From: Pollutibacter soli
GTDB taxonomy: Bacteria; Bacteroidota; Bacteroidia; Chitinophagales; Chitinophagaceae
Direction: 5' to 3'
Length of the DNA stretch: 64,000 nt
Assembly (NCBI GenBank): GCA_029269725.1
Contig: JARJHS010000001.1
Coordinates: forward strand, 620,001-684,000
Every line of letters begins with the position of its first letter. Position 1 is the first letter of the stretch. The position numbers and the translations under genes are program-made. The notes beneath the pieces are model-generated. The model was given only the letters and a program-made list of their open reading frames with translations, had not been told where the DNA came from and ran no database searches. This document shows positions 61,151 to 64,000 of this stretch, piece after piece.

Positions 61151-62967
61151 TCCAGTTCCAGCTGAAAGTGACTGAGATTTTTATAAAGCCCGTCGTCGAG
61201 CTGCATAAGTTCCTCGTGTGTGCCGGTTTCGCGAACTAAGCCTTTATCAAGTACAACAATCTGATCCGCATTGCGGATAGTTGACAACCTATGCGCTATG
61301 ACGAAACTCGTCCTGTTTTGCATGAGGTTTTCAAGCGCTGCCTGAACCTGGAATTCCGAGGCGGAATCCAATGAACTGGTGGCTTCGTCTAATATCAAAA
61401 TCGCAGGATCTTTGAGGATTGCCCGGGCGATCGCAATTCGTTGGCGTTGTCCCCCGGACAGTTTTATGCCCCTCTCGCCTACAATCGTCTCATACTTTTC
61501 GGGGAAACTATTGATGAATTCATCTGCATATGCTTTTCGTGCCGCTTCCGTAATTTCCTCGTTTGTTGCATCCGGTTTTCCATAAGCGATGTTTTCCCTT
61601 ATTGTTCCTCCAAAAAGCATAACATCCTGGGGAACCACAGCCATTTGGAGCCTGAGCTGAGAAATAGGAATATCATCCGACGAACGGCCATCAAACAAAA
61701 TCTGACCCTTATCCGGCTCATAAAACCGCAGCAGCAATGAAGCAATCGTCGATTTTCCAGCGCCACTAGGTCCAACCAGCGCAACCTGCTGACCAGGTTG
61801 AACAGTCAGGGAAACGTTTTTCAATACCTGAACTTCGGATCTCGACGGATAGGCAAATGCAACATTCCTGAATTCAACATGGCCATTCACTATGTTTTTC
61901 TGATCAACCTGTTCCTCAACAATATTCACCTTTTCTATATCTTCTCTTAAAAGCTCCCTCACACGTTGTGTCGCACCCAAACTTTTCTGGAGATTGCTGT
62001 ACAGATCCGCAAAACCAGCCATACTGCCCCCGACAAAAGAAGTATATACTACGAATGCGGTCAGATCGCCAAAACTGAGTTCTCCTTTCTGCATCAACCC
62101 AACACCAAACCACACTACCAGGATGATTGCGCCAAATAAACTGAAAAGCATGAATGAAATAAAAAGACCACGGGCCCTGCCGTTTCGAATTGCCAGGTCA
62201 ACGACGGATCTCAGGCTTTTGGTGTACCTGCTGGTTTCAAACCATTCATTGGAAAAGGCTTTCACATTACTTATACCGGAAAGTGTTTCCTGTACTATTA
62301 TATTAGAGTCAGCCAGCTGATCCTGCGCTTTTCTTGAAATCTTCCGTATGTATTTGCCAAAAAGGACCGCTGTCACCACAAGAACCGGTACGACCGACAA
62401 CATAATCAGCGTTAGTTTCGGAGAAAGGAACAAAATCAGTCCAATGCCTACAATCAGTGTAAGAATCCCTCTGAGAATTTCCGCCAGCATGAAAGTCACA
62501 GCATCCTGGATCTGTGAGAGATCTGCTGTTATCCTGCTTGATAATTCACCTACTCTCCGTTGTGCGAAAAAATCCATTGGTAATTGGATAATGCGCTTAT
62601 AAACATCAGAGCGAAGATCCATCAATGCATTTTCTCCGACTATTGTAAACAGGTTAACTCTCGAATAAGACAAACCCATTTGAATAAGCAGAATTCCGAA
62701 CATCGCAGCTGCAATCAAACCCGGACTCGTAGCCTCTTTTCCCTGTTTTAATGCTTCTGCGCTATCGATAAGAAATTTGAAAAAATAAGGCAGCGCGAGC
62801 GTTGTAAGGCTGCTAAGCAGAATGACAACCAAACCCAGTATAAATTTATTCTGGTAAGGTTTCACATATTTAAAAACCAACAATGCTTCCTTCCAGCTCT
62901 CTTTGTTGAGCTTTATCTTTTTATCCGTTTCTACTTCCGGAGCATCGCTTCTTCCCCTTCGAGCCAT
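61147..62967 (-). CDS. MsbA/multidrug-type ABC exporter
   Basis: 606 residues. The N-terminal tail is charged (MARRGRSDAPEVETDKK). Six membrane helices span about 35-330 with the coupling segment DVYKRIIQLPMDFFAQRRVGELSSRI. The ATPase domain has Walker A GPSGAGKST near residue 395, Q-loop VVPQDVMLFGGTI, signature LSGGQRQRIAIARA, Walker B ILILDEATSSLD and H-loop IAHRLST. It is a homodimeric exporter of lipids or drugs. The stop codon lies in a palindromic repeat, so the natural C-terminus may have been altered. Confidence 0.94.
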   Translation of the reverse strand: MARRGRSDAPEVETDKKIKLNKESWKEALLVFKYVKPYQNKFILGLVVILLSSLTTLALPYFFKFLIDSAEALKQGKEATSPGLIAAAMFGILLIQMGLSYSRVNLFTIVGENALMDLRSDVYKRIIQLPMDFFAQRRVGELSSRITADLSQIQDAVTFMLAEILRGILTLIVGIGLILFLSPKLTLIMLSVVPVLVVTAVLFGKYIRKISRKAQDQLADSNIIVQETLSGISNVKAFSNEWFETSRYTKSLRSVVDLAIRNGRARGLFISFMLFSLFGAIILVVWFGVGLMQKGELSFGDLTAFVVYTSFVGGSMAGFADLYSNLQKSLGATQRVRELLREDIEKVNIVEEQVDQKNIVNGHVEFRNVAFAYPSRSEVQVLKNVSLTVQPGQQVALVGPSGAGKSTIASLLLRFYEPDKGQILFDGRSSDDIPISQLRLQMAVVPQDVMLFGGTIRENIAYGKPDATNEEITEAARKAYADEFINSFPEKYETIVGERGIKLSGGQRQRIAIARAILKDPAILILDEATSSLDSASEFQVQAALENLMQNRTSFVIAHRLSTIRNADQIVVLDKGLVRETGTHEELMQLDDGLYKNLSHFQLELD

Positions 62968-63114
62968 ATACTATGTAAATAAGTTCGCAAATATCCGCCA
63001 AAATCGGGTTTATATAATCATGAAAATGTAATGATTCCACCCCTTCAATTAGTACATGACGTAACTTACTGTATTATTACTTTATCGATTACCTGATTTT
63101 AAACAGATTCAATA

Positions 63115-63423
63115 ATGAAGGCATACGACACTTTGAGTGAGGCAATCGCCGGTTTGAAAAATGACGGCTACAGCCTGGACTTTAATATCGCTTTCGACAA
63201 GATAGAATGCGTGCAGAACGGCATCTGTCTGAATCCTGAACAATTTGAAATAACAGATTACCATCGTTTTGAAGGCAACTCCGATCCTGCTGATGAATCA
63301 GTTGTTTATACTGTTGAGTCACACGATGGAAAAATGAAAGGATTGCTGGTCAATGGATATGGTGTAAGTGCAGCGGATATATCTGATGAGCTGTTGAGAA
63401 AATTATCCGTTCAGAAACAATAA
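63115..63423 (+). CDS. Conserved small protein of unknown function
   Basis: 102 residues: YDTLSEAIAGLKNDGYSLDF, FEITDYHRFEGNSDPADESVVYTVES, GMKGLLVNGYG-like segment and a helical end. Close relatives are common in Bacteroidota and are sometimes labelled phosphoribosylpyrophosphate synthetase, but the protein is far too short and has no PRPP-binding motif. No signal peptide. Function unknown; the EGxSDPxD/ES segment is the most conserved part as I recall it. Confidence 0.75.
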   Translation: MKAYDTLSEAIAGLKNDGYSLDFNIAFDKIECVQNGICLNPEQFEITDYHRFEGNSDPADESVVYTVESHDGKMKGLLVNGYGVSAADISDELLRKLSVQKQ

Positions 63424-63508
63424 ACCTTTTTAAAACGCCAAGGTTTAACGTCTCATATTTAGAGGTTCGTTTACAATAAATTAAATTTACTGTACAGAAA
63501 AGATTGCC

Positions 63509-64000
63509 GTGCTAAAGAGAAAATACTGGTTAATTCCCCTGGTCATCGTTATTGCTATTGCAGCATTTTCCTTCCTGCTTTCAGCGCCTGCAGTAAGTTA
63601 TAATACGGATATCAAACCAATCCTGAATAAAAAATGTATTACGTGCCATGGCGGTGTGAAAAAGAAAGGCGGCTTCTCATTGCTCTTCAGAGATGAAGCA
63701 CTGGATACTACAGAGTCTGGAAAACGGGCGATTGTACCAGGCGATCCCGATGCGAGTGAAATGATACGAAGGTTGACATTAAAGGATGATGATGAAAGAA
63801 TGCCCTATCATAAGGAGCCTTTGTCTGAGCATGAGATCAATTTGCTGAGAAGGTGGATTAAAGAAGGAGCAAAATGGGGCGATCACTGGGCATACGTTCC
63901 CGTTCAGCAGCAGAAAGTGCCGGAGCAGGAATCATTTTTTGGATTGATCTCGAAAAAAGATCCATGGGTTAAAAATGATATTGATGCCTTCATTCGACAA
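63509..64000 (+). CDS. Cytochrome c-domain (PSCyt1/DUF1549-type) protein, N-terminal part
   Basis: 164 residues are visible and the frame runs off the window. The start is GTG at 63509 (no in-frame ATG precedes a hydrophobic segment). One membrane or signal segment (WLIPLVIVIAIAAFSFLLSAP) leads to the PSCyt1 pattern: YNTDIKPILNKKCITCHGG with a CxxCH heme site near residue 46, then PGDPDASEMIRRLTL, MPYHKEPLSEHEINLLRRWIKEGAKWGDHWAYVP. Such proteins usually continue into DUF1549 and DUF1553 domains and are paired with a DUF1501 protein. Confidence 0.88.
   Translation, partial: MLKRKYWLIPLVIVIAIAAFSFLLSAPAVSYNTDIKPILNKKCITCHGGVKKKGGFSLLFRDEALDTTESGKRAIVPGDPDASEMIRRLTLKDDDERMPYHKEPLSEHEINLLRRWIKEGAKWGDHWAYVPVQQQKVPEQESFFGLISKKDPWVKNDIDAFIRQ

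Noticed and set aside
63115-63423. Phosphoribosylpyrophosphate synthetase
   Set aside because: At 102 residues it lacks the PRPP loop and catalytic flexible loop; the label used for some relatives is not supported by the sequence.
1-64000. CRISPR array, prophage, transposon or integrase
   Set aside because: No regularly spaced direct repeats and no phage structural or recombinase genes are visible; the closest to a mobile trace is the repeat patch at 60.1-61.2 kb.

Overview
The window reads as chromosomal DNA of a Bacteroidota bacterium, most likely of the Chitinophagales/Sphingobacteriales type. The evidence is lineage-typical families (T9SS-sorted surface protein, DUF3857/transglutaminase proteins, DUF4199, DUF1599, a BT_3928-like DoxX protein, an OMP_b-brl_3 receptor), start sites without strong Shine-Dalgarno sequences, and several promoters of the Bacteroidota form TTG-N17-22-TAnnTTTG. 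It is mostly core genome; I see no prophage, transposase gene, CRISPR array or classical defence island.

Layout. 1-5.2 kb: end of an arginine decarboxylase-like gene, two secreted proteins, then a divergent stress pair (hsp20 / bacilliredoxin) and an Lgt-family protein. 5.4-16.3 kb: an outer-membrane receptor, YajQ, ribosomal protein L31 type B, a GlmU-like protein with tpiA, a glycosyltransferase/flippase pair, an acyl-CoA-binding protein, lepA and a small unknown protein. 16.4-26.4 kb: a minus-strand block with a T9SS substrate followed by a long operon-like run. That run carries a dihydroorotase-like protein lacking most metal ligands, DUF4199, two glycosyltransferases, all four enzymes for GDP-D-glycero-alpha-D-manno-heptose (hddA, gmhA, hddC, gmhB) and a secreted protein. 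A tRNA-Pro(GGG) follows at 26.5 kb.

26.8-37.5 kb: a kelch/BACON lipoprotein, aquaporin Z, an outer-membrane barrel, three tandem DUF3857 proteins of which only one keeps the transglutaminase Cys/His, and ndk. 37.6-53.4 kb: nrnA-type phosphoesterase plus FKBP lipoprotein, folP, DUF1599, DoxX, an orphan DppB-type permease, a CBS protein, dciA-recF, pdhA, a membrane TPR protein, ribH, a LutA-like protein, an EVE protein paired with a sirtuin, a saccharopine-dehydrogenase-like enzyme and a GYF_2 membrane protein. 53.7-64 kb: gyrA with a dyad over its promoter, a TPR protein, an HD-domain protein, two ABC exporters, a small conserved protein and the start of a c-type cytochrome.

The genes mostly serve envelope building (heptose, flippase, glycosyltransferases, lipoprotein modification, exporters), replication and repair (gyrA, recF, dciA) and central metabolism. 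The one stretch that looks unlike its surroundings is 60.13-61.15 kb, between the two ABC exporters: about 1 kb with a perfect 25-bp inverted repeat, a second hairpin, two probable gene remnants, a pair of overlapping small reading frames and a cluster of palindromic repeats that supplies the stop codon of the neighbouring gene.
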